A program made the translations under genes and the position numbers. From Dromaius novaehollandiae (lineage: Eukaryota > Chordata > Aves > Casuariiformes > Dromaiidae): a DNA stretch of 64,000 nucleotides. The notes below the pieces were generated by a model. That model did no database searches. It had not been told where the DNA came from and saw only the letters and a list, made by a program, of their open reading frames with translations. Shown here piece after piece: positions 1-10,900 of the stretch (position 1 is the stretch's first letter; every line of letters begins with the position of its first letter). The stretch is from assembly GCF_036370855.1 (NCBI RefSeq), contig NC_088117.1, forward strand, positions 8,060,001 to 8,124,000. Reading direction: 5' to 3'.

Positions 1-1300
1 TTCTGCCAGCATAACTTTATATTCTGGCACTTTCAGTAGCTTGGAAAGGTGGAGATTTATTTAACTTGAATAATGAAAGCAGTAAATCATTCATGCTACC
101 TTTTATCAATCTTCTGAAATGAACCCAACTTCTGCAGTAAATATTTATTCTTTCTTTTCAAATAATAGGACTGTAATGCTATTTTTCTTCTTGGAATGCC
201 AGGAAGAGTGTCAATTTTAAGAGTCAGTTAAAATTAATTGGACAGAATCATAACCGATATCTGAAAACAGGTATCTTAACAACTGTAGGAAAAGACAGAG
301 CAGTCTCTATTCTGAAACCTCACTTTAAGATGAACATGGTTAAGGGATATAAATTCTAGCCCATGCACTTTCTTGCCATCTAAAAATCGAGAGCAAACCT
401 TTCCCTCCTACCTATGTTGGTAACTTCCCGCACTACCCTTGCATATTTGTTTTCCTGTAACTTCTTTTTAACTTGAATGAACTTTGGCGGTTTTGGTCTC
501 AAGGCATATTTGCTTTCTACAGGTTTTCTGTGTAATGCTGCTAACATTTCTCTCTTTTGAAGTCCCGCACTGTTTGCGTTCTGCTTCTTGCTCAGGCCCC
601 CCAGGTAAGACTATTCTCTGGTGTAAAATATGGAAAAACTCATTTCCATTTGGTCTTCAAAGCGCATGTTTTCAGTGGTCAAGGGTGTAAAAACCCGTAG
701 TGCCTGAACCAGGTGTTTTCAGGCCTCTGCAGTACTTTCTAAAGGACACAGATTATCACCAGCAGCAGCCTGCTTTCTCTTGAGATTCTGCAAGGGACTT
801 ATGGCTTATGCTTTATTTTTGCATGCATGTACACACATGTGCTGTCCAAAAAGCTGCTGGTCCTTTACAAAGCTATAAAGTAGAGGTGGCTGTAAAAATC
901 CCTTTTCTTTCTGCTGTTAAGTACAGATAAAACAGGCGTTTTCAACAGATCTTAGCAAAATTATTTTGCGTGACATGTTCTAAGTACTACTACCTCTAAC
1001 AACATAATTTATAAAAAGAACACTTATCTTTTAAAAATCTAACTCTCACCACTGTAAAGGGTGACAGGAGAGGAAGACAAGTTCCCAGTGTGGTTTGGTT
1101 TTTATTCTCAGGCTTGTTCTTTGACCATGGGACCAGCAGGGGAAGCAGCTCCTCGCACTGCTGTCCCCAAAACTCTCCCTTCCCAGGCCCGGAACCCTTC
1201 CCTTAGTGGAAGGGAGGAATGGAGGGATGCGGGAAAGATCCATGATGTGGGAGCAGGACAAGAAGTGGGGTTTGTACCACAGACCTGACGCCCACAGGAC
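1..1300. other. AT-rich upstream sequence, no gene recognised
   Basis: I see no protein I recognise and no convincing exon here. Only short open frames are present. By synteny with human 9q34.11 the upstream neighbour should be MIGA2 on the + strand, so part of this stretch could be its 3' UTR. That is inference only, and I found no strong AATAAA to mark its end. Confidence 0.4.
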
Positions 1301-1301
1301 C

Positions 1302-1315
1302 GGGGGGGGGGGGGG
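1302..1315. repeat. Poly-G run
   Basis: Fourteen consecutive G residues sit at the upstream edge of the DOLPP1 CpG-rich region. Such runs are length-variable and prone to sequencing error. Confidence 0.9.
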
Positions 1316-1533
1316 CTGGGAGGAGGATAGCCCCCACCCAGGGGCGCACTGGCCACCCCCCCCCTCGGGCGCAGGGTGCCTGGGGGCTGGCCCGGCCGTG
1401 GCACCTCGGGGTGGGGCTGGTGCCCCGAGGTGCCGCGAGCGGAGGGGAGGGAAGGGGAGGCCATTTTAACCGCCGCGTTGCCAACGAGCCCCTTCCTCAG
1501 CCCCCCGTGCCAACCGCCCCAGCCGCCCTGCTG

Positions 1534-1833
1534 ATTGGCTAAGAGCGCGCGGGAATGCAAGCTAGTGATTGGCTAATCTGCATCGCCCTGTTCGCCAATG
1601 AGGGCGGGAGCTGACGCCCGCCTTTTTCCCGATTGGCTTTGCCGCTACCTGCGTCCCCCTGGTATTGGGCAACGATGCTAGTAGCCTATTGGCTCTGCTG
1701 CTCCCCGGGTTGGATTTTTAATTGGGTGGCTGTGGGTTGGCCGGCGCCTCACCTGCCGCGCCCTGTTATTGGGCCACCGCTCTCAGCACCCCCGCCCATT
1801 GGTCGCACCGCCCCTTAAGTACGCTCCGATTGG
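1534..1833. promoter_or_regulatory. DOLPP1: Array of ten CCAAT boxes (NF-Y sites)
   Basis: Ten CCAAT pentamers lie in 300 bp. Nine read ATTGG on the + strand, starting at 1534, 1568, 1632, 1664, 1688, 1721, 1768, 1798 and 1829. One reads CCAAT at 1595. Several have the extended GATTGGCT or GATTGGTT flanks favoured by NF-Y. Start-to-start spacing is 34, 27, 37, 32, 24, 33, 47, 30 and 31 bp, about three DNA turns on average. The last box is only 32 bp before the start codon, so transcription probably starts very near the ATG or at several points inside the array. The NF-Y assignment is inferred from the motif. Confidence 0.8.
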
Positions 1834-1860
1834 TTGTGGTGACCCGGCCCGGTATCCGGG

Positions 1861-1872
1861 TAAGATGGCCGC
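1861..1872 (+). promoter_or_regulatory. DOLPP1: TISU/YY1-like element over the DOLPP1 start codon
   Basis: The start codon is embedded in TAAGATGGCCGC. This matches 10 of 12 positions of the TISU element (SAASATGGCGGC), which directs scanning-free initiation on very short leaders and also binds YY1. Purine at -3 and G at +4 make a strong Kozak context in any case. Confidence 0.6.
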
Positions 1873-1940
1873 AGTCGGAGAGTGCTCGCTCCCCGCTCCA
1901 TGGCGGCCGGTCTCCCTCACTCACGTCGAATATCCCGCAG
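1865..1940 (+). CDS. DOLPP1: DOLPP1 coding exon 1
   Basis: Encodes residues 1-25 plus one base of Gly26, ending in THVEYPAG at the donor gtaacg. This is the cytosolic or lumenal N-terminal tail ahead of the first membrane segment. Confidence 0.95.
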
Positions 1941-4900
1941 GTAACGCTCCGCTTCACGGCCCGCCCGGCCTTCCCGGTGGCGGCGGCGCCGCCGCTCCCC
2001 GCGGCGGGCCCCGCCCGCCGCCCCACGGCACCCCTGAGGGCCGGGCTGGGAGCTGCGAGATAGTGAGCCATTGAGCGGCTGCCCTGAGGCGGCGAGGCGC
2101 GCGTGCGCGCTGGGGCGGTGGGACTCGCTGCCGAATAGTGAGCCGCGGGCGGGGGGGGAGAGAGAGCGAGACCTCGGCGCTGCGCATGCGCTGTGGCGAG
2201 GCGCTGGGCTCCAGGGGCTGCTGAGCCCCCCCAGTGGTGAAGGGGGTCGTGGGGGGGGGCCCGGGCCCGGCCCCCCCCGCCACCCTCCCCTCACCACAGT
2301 GCTGCCTCGTCTCCCACCGGCGTTGTCCCGCCACGTGCGGCTCCCGCCAGGCCTCGAAGCGCCTGCCTCGCCTCGGCGGCCTGCTGGCCTTGGCGTCGGG
2401 GCTCCGGGTTGGCGCGTCCTGGGCCGGCGGGTCCCCGTGCTTGTGGCACCCTGGGGAGCCGTACCGGACCGTTGGCTCCTAGGCTACTCTGGCGGTTGTT
2501 CAGCTGGTGGGACTCAGCGTGGTGGCGGTTCCGGGAACGTTGTGCCTCAGTCAGGCAGCGGGGTGCCATGGGGCGGGAGGCGCCCGGAGAACAGGCAGCC
2601 CTGGGCTTCTTGCAGGGCAGCTCATGGCTGAGCCCGTTTGGGGGACGGGCAGCGATGGGGGGTCGTGTGTTGGACGGGCTGTCGTGGCTGCGCGAAGGGC
2701 CGGTGTCCCGTGCTCTCGGCGCTGCCTGCCAGCGGCCCAGCCCAGGCTGTGGGAGGATGAATGCTGAGTGCGCGGGGCAAACTGGGTCACTGTTCAGATA
2801 GGGGCCGTCTTGTTTGTCTTATTCGTAACGGTGGTCTTTGCGAGCTCCTCTTCAGGTGTGGTGCCTGTGCTGTACTGTTCTTTTGGTAAGATGGAAAAAA
2901 CCCCTAGTTTTTGGCTGCTTGTTACAAGCAAAGAATACAAAAAAAAGCAGCATGCAGAGTGTCAGAGCATCAGTCCTGACAGTCTGGTCAAAACCAGATT
3001 CGGTGTTGAGACAATTCTCTGTATTGCTAGTTCTTCTTTCCAGTCCCTAACTTGTCATAAAGTGTTGCTGCATGTCTTGTTTCGATAGCTGGATTTTATT
3101 TCCTGATGAAAGCTCCTCTCAGTAGTGCAATACCTAAAGCTTCTAGAGTGCTTAGGGATCTTCTGAGCTGAAAGTACCCATTTAGCTACAAGACTTGCAG
3201 CATGACGACACTAAAAAAATCTGGCACCGAAAGTACAGTTTTCTCTCCTAAATATGGCTGCTTTATTATGGTTTCTGTGACACTTTATATGAAAGATCTA
3301 CGCTTCCTTTTCTTTCTTGCATTTTCCTTCCCTTTGTACATTCTTCTTCTGCCATTCTCCCTTCTTTAATACATTAATGTGAAGGCTTGAGAAGTGGAGG
3401 GGGGGGGGGTGAAGAGGCAGGCGGGGGGAAATAATCTTTCCAGTAGCACTGATACATTCGTCTGTGTATCTCATCTCCTTAGCCAAGTCTGGCAGTGTAC
3501 CCAGAGTGTCCTGAACGCTATTTGTTGGATTGGTTTTGGATAAGAAGGTATTTGAAATGGGCAGGTTTTGCTCCACAAGGGTTATCTGTCAGATCTTAAG
3601 GGCCATAATGTAACTCCGTTAGTTTCTGTCTGTATTGCTTGCTTTTATAAAAGCAAAATGGAGAAGATAATTGAGTGCACGTATGTGTGTCTGGGGGGGG
3701 GGAATTGCCAACAAGATTAGGATTATGTTTTTAGAGAATTAGTATTATAATGGTCTTGGATAAAACATGCAATTATAGAAGCCCATAAAATGGAGACAAA
3801 GGATTATAACATTAAAAAAGCTGGAGATGCAGAAGTGTCTTTACTTAGCTTGGTTTAGAAAAATGAGTGCGGTAAGATGTTAGGTGATACTTTTATCTGG
3901 ACTTGGAAAAAGTGCTTTAACTTTATTTAGAAAGCTGTTTGTGTTCTGTCAGTATAGGGCTTAAATCCAGGTCCGTAAAGTGTCTAGATAATATGTATTT
4001 ATAAAATAATAATGCTGGCAATATGCTCAGTACAATGGAGTTAATGAAACCTTGTGCTGATAGAGAGGGGTCAGAATGAGAAGTAGATACTGCTTCTACC
4101 AGCATGAATTATTAAACTGTTTTGGCATGTCATATGCTGCTGTGTGGCAGACTTTTTTTTTTCTTTCTTTCTTTTTTTTTTTTTTCTTTACCGCTCTCTC
4201 CCCTCCCTCTTTCTCTTGGCTACTCCCAGAGAGACTGCTGGCCTTGAGTGCAGCATGACGAGCCACTGTGGCAACTGGTTCTTAAAATCTCTTATATTGA
4301 AAGACTTCCAGTGCAAAACTGCTGTCATCCCAGCTTTCATTTGTCAAGAGTGATGCTCCCTCTCGCTGTGACCAGTTGAAAAGTAGTCACTGCTGATTTG
4401 CATCTGCTGGATGAAGCCAGCTCTCAGGCTTCTGCCTGTAATTGTGAAGGGGAGAGGTGCCCCTGAAAGGGTGCTCATCCTCCCTGTCTTTATCTAACAT
4501 TTCCTTATGAATAGTGATATAAATCAGGCATAGTACGAAACACTGAACAGCCATCCTTACCGCTTGTGTGGCTGCTCAGTCCTTCGGGGCTTTCTGTGGT
4601 GTCAACTTTGAGCAAGATCAAACTAGAAGCAGCAGATAAACACTGTGGTAGAGTCAACTGCAAACTGGCCTAAGCAGTGGTGTCTTCGAGGACTAGCTGA
4701 AAGCTGTTAGTGATGTCAAACCTAGAGAGAAGAAAACAACAGTGGCAGCGTTACTTGACAGTGTGTTAAAGCATGTTGCTTAAGAGAACAGACTTTAAAG
4801 TTGTTGTCCTGATACCACATTTGGAAATAGTTGGTCCTGGAGCTGCTCATACAGGCAGCTGTACTTGGTGAGACCAAAGGATGATTTGGCATAGTGTTAA

Positions 4901-7900
4901 GTCCCTGATAGGAGCCCGTAACGGGTGCTTAATGGAAAAGGTATGAGGAGCAGGTACGCAGCAGTAATCCTTCCCTGTGTATCTTCCCAGTAATCAGCTG
5001 GCAATTGCATCAGAATGGTCATGTCCTTTGACTGATCTGTAAAAGCTGTGTGTTCTGTGAGTATGTCTAACTGCTCTTTGAACCCATTTCTGCTTTGGAT
5101 CTCCTCAGTCTCTTTGGCACTGAGCTTTGCAACTTAATTAAAAGTTGTTTCTTTTCTGCTTTTAAGTCCGCTGGTCACTAATTCCATTGAACACCCTCTA
5201 TTTTATGTGCAGTGAGAGGTAACAAATGCTTTACTGTCCTTTCCCCCCCATATCACATGTGATGCTTGGGGGACTGTTGTATCCTCTCTGTCCTTCTTTC
5301 TCAGCTGAAAATCTGAGCTCAATATTTTTTGAATGGATACTGTTCTATACCTGTTGTCTTTGTCCCCTTTCTGTTTACCTTTTTTGTGTTTACTCCTTTT
5401 TTTAGATGGTGTGACCAGAGTCACATTGTAAGTTCTTATAGCGTTGTAGCGGTAACTCCCCCCCCCCCCCTTCGAAAAATGTTCTTATTGCCTTTTTGAC
5501 TGCCACAGTGCATTGGATTGTTCTCTGATGATATCAGCTCACATCAAGTCTGAGATCTTCTGTTTGATAACAACTAAACTAAATCCCATCACTGTGCATG
5601 TATAATCAGGGTTGTTTTTTCCCGTATGCATTACTTTGCATGGAATGACTTTGTTACAGCCTTAAAACTCATCTTCCGTGACTTCCTGTCTGTAGGGTGA
5701 GTTTCACTGGAGAAACACTGAGTTCCAGATTTGTTTGCATTTTTTGTATTTAAAAACAACAAAACAAAAACAACAAAAAAATCTTCCTCTCTTCAGTGCA
5801 GCTGGGATTCTTAAAGCTCTGGGACTTTCTGGACCTCTTCTTATATGGGACATAACTCTTTAAGGGGAGAAGAGAGAAGAGGAACCTGGCATGGTAAATC
5901 CTTTCATTGTTGAAGGACAGAGAATCTTGCTATCTTCTTATATAGGGAGGATGAAGCCAGCTCTAAGGACAGGCAGAGCTGGAGAACCAAGTGTGCAGAG
6001 TCAACTAATCGGTGAAAAGATGAATCTGAACAAAGGTGCTCACGCTCTGTGTATCCTTTTGCTTAGCTGTTCTGGTCGCTGTTCAGTATAGGCATGTGTA
6101 GCCTCTATAAGAGTGCTTGTTCTAATAATCCTCGTTGCGATTTCTGTTTGGGGCAGCAGCCAACCAGTCAGGGCTCATCTCATAGCTAAGTAGTCCCTGA
6201 AGGAAGCAGATACTGTTCAATCGTTGTGTCTGTCTCTCTTTTTGCACTAGGTTTTGAGTCTGATCTTACTGCGGAAGTTTCATGTCTGATATATGCGTTT
6301 TATGGCACACCTTAAAGCCTCCCTGAAGGTATTGTACTGTCCCTGTCCTGATATCAAAAGCTGTGGCAGAAGTAGAAGAAATGATGATCCATCATGAATA
6401 TTTACTGGTATACATGAGAGCAGTGCCTGTTGTCTGTGCGTCTTGCACACGTACATCCCGTCAAGAACACACAACCAGCAGAGCTGCCACAGATAGGTGC
6501 TTCAATAGGAAGCAGTGGTGGCAGTGGTAAAGCTAGATCTTGTGGTAGGATGCGGTTAGAGTGCTGTTGATTCACATTTTTATTTTACATGCAGGTTAAG
6601 CTAATGCGGTGAACCCTGGCTATTTCCACTGGGTGCAGAAAGGATGCTGGGTAAAATGTTGAATTAGATCAGAAGCAGATACTGAGTGAAACCTGAAGAA
6701 ATGGTGTGCCTCAGAGGAAATACTGTTCCTTCTTGGGTGTCCGAAAATGAGGTAGCTGGGTTTAGGTATGTGTATATTAAAAAAAGTATGTTTCCATCCA
6801 TTTTCCTCTTACGTTTTTTCAGAAGTTTTGATGATTTTGGTAGGCTTTGCTCTTGTCAGTTGTAGGAACTTCTTTAAAATTCCGAAGTTTAGCAAAATGA
6901 ATTTAAAAAAAGAAAAGGCAGGGAGGAACCTGCTTGCTAGATCTGACTGGACGTCACGCTGCCAGCGCTCCTGCAACTGCTCTTTCCCTGGGAGTAGGTC
7001 TCCGAGCGCACTGGAGCGTGAGAATAGATAGAAGTGACACAAGTAATCGTGCTCTGAGGCTCGGGGAGCGCTGTGCGGCCATGGGAGCTGGCCTTTCTCT
7101 CAGAGCTCGCTTTGCATTCTTCACTGGGGATTTCCAGTCATTTCAGAGCTGTTTTAGCTAGTACAGCCCTGGCTTAATCTGCTAATCTAGTGAATACATT
7201 TATCACAGTATTAGTGAGTTTCTGGTGTAGCTCCCAGGAAATAACAAAGCTGTTGCCTTCAGATAATGCGCACCGGCTTATTTGCCTGCTCACCTAGAAG
7301 GGGCAGCTCCAGAAACGTGATTCTCTTTGATTGCTGTTAGGTACAATAATGTGAAATATTATTAATACTCTCTCTGTTCTATTCAAAATGGACAGAGCTG
7401 AAGTGTTTGGGGAGCTATCGTGTGAAGAGTGAGGTTGCCTGAGCCAAGGCCTGGTGCTCTGCCTGGAGGCAGGAGCTGGGAGTGGTGGTAGGGCTTCTGC
7501 TTCTCGGCCTCAGGTTCAAGTGCAGATTGTGTGCAGTTGAAGACAGGATGACTTATTGGGGATATTGTATGATAATTTAGTGGAGGATATTGAGTTTGAC
7601 ATGACTGATACTATTTAAATTAAAGCTTGCTTCCTTATGTATTCTTCCACCGTCTGTGCAAGAAGTAGAATCCTCCTGAGAAGGTAAATAATCTGGTTTG
7701 GTTCCTACTTGACAAAACTATGGCTTTTAGTCTTAAAGAGCAATTCTTTTTATACTGTGGGTTAACAGAGTGAATGATCTGAAATATGGTGATTCCTGAA
7801 GGAGGAATTATCTTTAGTTGATAACACTGGAATTGAGGCTACTGGAAAGCATTTTCAAGGCTTTCAGATTAATCTTGGTTGCTTGGCTCTTATTTCAGCT

Positions 7901-10900
7901 CATGAATTTCCTCATCATTTAAGACAGGATTCATTTGGTAGGGTGTCCGTGGCTTATGTAAAACCATAAGGGGCCTGATTCTCTATTGCCAGGTAACTGA
8001 GACTGTCACTCATATCCATTTTGCATTTCCAAAATATATTGCTATTCTGATTTGGTAGCATTTGGCACCCACTTGCCAGCTGGGTAGATGCTGCATGTGT
8101 TCCAGGAAGAGAGTTTTGGATTCAGTGTCTTCTAATGTGTCTCAGTGGTGGGTGGGGGTGTTTTCTTTTTTTTTTTTTTTTCTTTTTAAAGCACCCCAAG
8201 CTTCACTCCTATGAAAACCCAGTGCTCTTAGGGGCTTTTCCTCCAGCTCTCCCAAGTTTCCCTGGCATTACAAACTAAAACTCTTCTAAACTCTCTTTGA
8301 TGATGTAGCTGGTTCCCAAATCTAACACAGAGTCTGGAATTTAAGAGGAGTCTGCGGGGTACCTGAGGGAGCTGCAGCCAGGTGACAGCATCAGCAGCAG
8401 CACGGACTTTGTAGCAGCTTGGTAGCTTTTCAGTTGCGATAGTGAGAGGCTGAGGTTGAAGTCCATTACAGCAAGTGCTGTTTTAAAATGTGGCTGCGTG
8501 GTTGTGGGGACTCGGTATCTCGCAGTGGAATCGACCTAGGAAGGAGTCCAATGCTTGGCCTTGCAGAGGCATCCTGTTCCCTTTTGAGAGGAGGGAGGAA
8601 AGATCGTAAATTTGTGGGGGGGACTGATCCTTCTGGGTTCAGTGATGGGATGGAGAAGATATAGTCTCTGAGATGCAGTATAGAGAGTCCCTTGTCTCTT
8701 AAACTGCTCCCCGGGTTCATACTGCATTTGTTAGAGCCGCTGCTGCCTTTAAGGGTTCGCTGGTAGATAGCTCTTTCTCCTGATGGTGAGCTGTTGATCT
8801 CGAAGCAAAATGAGCCTGGTAGTTTTCTGTTTCTCTGCATTTATGCTGACATCTTCTCACCAAATACTCTTGTGTGTGTCCTTTTTCAGGGAACGAACAG
8901 ACAGAGTCTTAGAAATGTATAGCTGTTCTTTACTGTTGTTTGCCTGTAATCATTCAGAATGAAGTGGATGGTTTTGGGGTACCTTACGTCCTCTTACTGG
9001 CCCCAGTGCTGCTCCCAGGCCCTCTCTGGGAGGTGATCAGCTGCTCAGGGTGGAGGCCCACAGTCACTTGGGTATGATACAAGTGGGGCTGCTGGTAAAA
9101 AGCAGGCTCCCTTCTTTTTCCTCTTCCTCCCCCCTGTGTTTAGCTCTTTAATTCCTCTCCATTTTGCTAATGCTAGTGTTCATGCAGACACATGGTGAGA
9201 CGGATTAGGAAGCTGAAAACTAACCCATTTTAGGAAGGGAAGGGGAAAGATTTGCTTGGGGAGGGTTTGCTGGTAATTCCTGGCACAGGGAGGCAATATG
9301 AGTGAGGGGGAGGGAAAGACGCTGCCTCTTTCACAGCAGCCCGCGCTTATGTTGGATTGAAGTGTCTGTGGGCCCCCACTGGTGGTCGTTGTTGTAAATT
9401 GGCTGCCAGTCATCTCCGCTGAATGATGCCAAGCTCCTCTCATCCCTGCTCTCAAACCTCAGTGCAAGCACTGCTGCCTTCCCCACCTTGCTCCTTGCGG
9501 GCTGGAGCAGGAATAACCAGTCTGCAAAATGGAGATGTGCTGCTCTCCTGCTGCAGTGCTGAGCTTACCCCTCTGCTCTCGGTGATTTGGGGCACCAACT
9601 GACCCAAGTCCTGGTGGCAGGCAAGTATGTGTAAAGTTCAAACTGACTTGTTTCTTGTTTGTTTTGTTTCCCTAGGTGATTTCTCTGGTCAGCTTTTAGC
9701 TTATTTGAGTCTTGGTCCAATATTCATTATTGTTGGTTTCGTAACACTCATCATATTCAAGAGGGAGCTTCACACGGTGAGTCCTTCTCTCCCCTCCCAG
9801 CATCTTCTTATGGCAATAACCTTTTTCTTTATGACCCGCTGCTCCTGTATGCACTTTATTTATTGGGTCTTTAAAGAGCAAGTTTAGGTAAAGTGATCTT
9901 CCTGTCAAAAAACAGCAGGAGATACTGTCGCCTGTAGCAGGTTAAAAGACTGTCTAGCCTTTGCTGAGTTTCTGACTCGGGTATGTTTTAGGCACTGTCT
10001 GTCCTCAAGTGTTGGTGAGAGAAGGCTGAAAAACTTTAAAAAACAAAAACAAGATGTTGCAGGGTGGAAATTAATAATAATTCTTCCCTCTCCCAAGATC
10101 CAGTAGGATCAAAGCACTAGTAGGTTCTTGCAAGATGGGCAGAGCATACAGGTGCTGCAGGAAATAACGTCTGTAACTCAGCAGGATGTGCTTTCTCTGG
10201 ACATACTAAGGCAGAAAATGGGATGTAAAATAAAATCCAGACATTTTCAAGGGAGTGGAGTTGTCTAAGGGCCGCTTCCTTGCTGTGCATTGAACACTAA
10301 GGACAGAAGAGACTCTCCTTTCTTTCCAAATGAACAGAAAGGGACATTTTTTTGTCTTAATGCTTTCTCTCTGCCCTGACAGGTAGTTGAGAATCAATCT
10401 CATGACTCAATTCCCTTTAGGAGATATAACCCACTTGTAACATTTGCCCTCAGATAGATAAAATGGGGCCAGTGAAAGAATTTTGGTGGCAGGCTTCTGA
10501 TCTAAGGCAACGGCGTCATGGGACCAGTGGCTCAGGGGCCTGAGGATGGGACTTCTAGGTTACGAAGCTGATGAGAGCTAGGAGAGGCAGCTGTTAAAAG
10601 CTATGGTAGTCCAACGGTTTCTTGTTGACCCAAAGCAGAGAATAAACTAGAGTAACTATTGTCACACATGCATAAGCACTTGAATACAGGAGCTCGTTAG
10701 GCCTTGGTAAACGAGGGAAGTGTTGAGGTTAGCTCCCAGTTCTGTACATGAGAAGTCACCACTGAGCTGGAGCAAGGCAGTTGCTCGCTGGCTTGCAGCA
10801 GACTGGCCCATAGCTCAGGGCATAAAGTGAAAAGTCGCTTTGTCACCTGAAATAAGACTGAGCAGTAGGGAGGCAGAGTACAATCACCAGGCAGGAATTT

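Larger units (their letters stand above)
1300..2760. promoter_or_regulatory. DOLPP1: CpG-rich promoter region of DOLPP1
   Basis: Base composition changes sharply from AT-rich to very GC-rich, with many CpG dinucleotides, then returns to AT-rich DNA at about 2.8 kb. The block covers the proximal promoter, the first coding exon and the start of intron 1. There is no TATA box at a sensible distance from the start codon. It is a typical CpG-island promoter of a housekeeping gene. G/C runs around 2230-2280 could form G-quadruplexes. Confidence 0.85.

Noticed and set aside
484-690. 68-codon + strand frame near the left edge
   Set aside because: Short, unlike any protein I know, and not matched to MIGA2 with any confidence.
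2071-2801. Long + strand frames after DOLPP1 exon 1
   Set aside because: They lie in CpG-rich intron 1. Exon 1 joins precisely to exon 2 at 9676 with the expected DOLPP1 protein.
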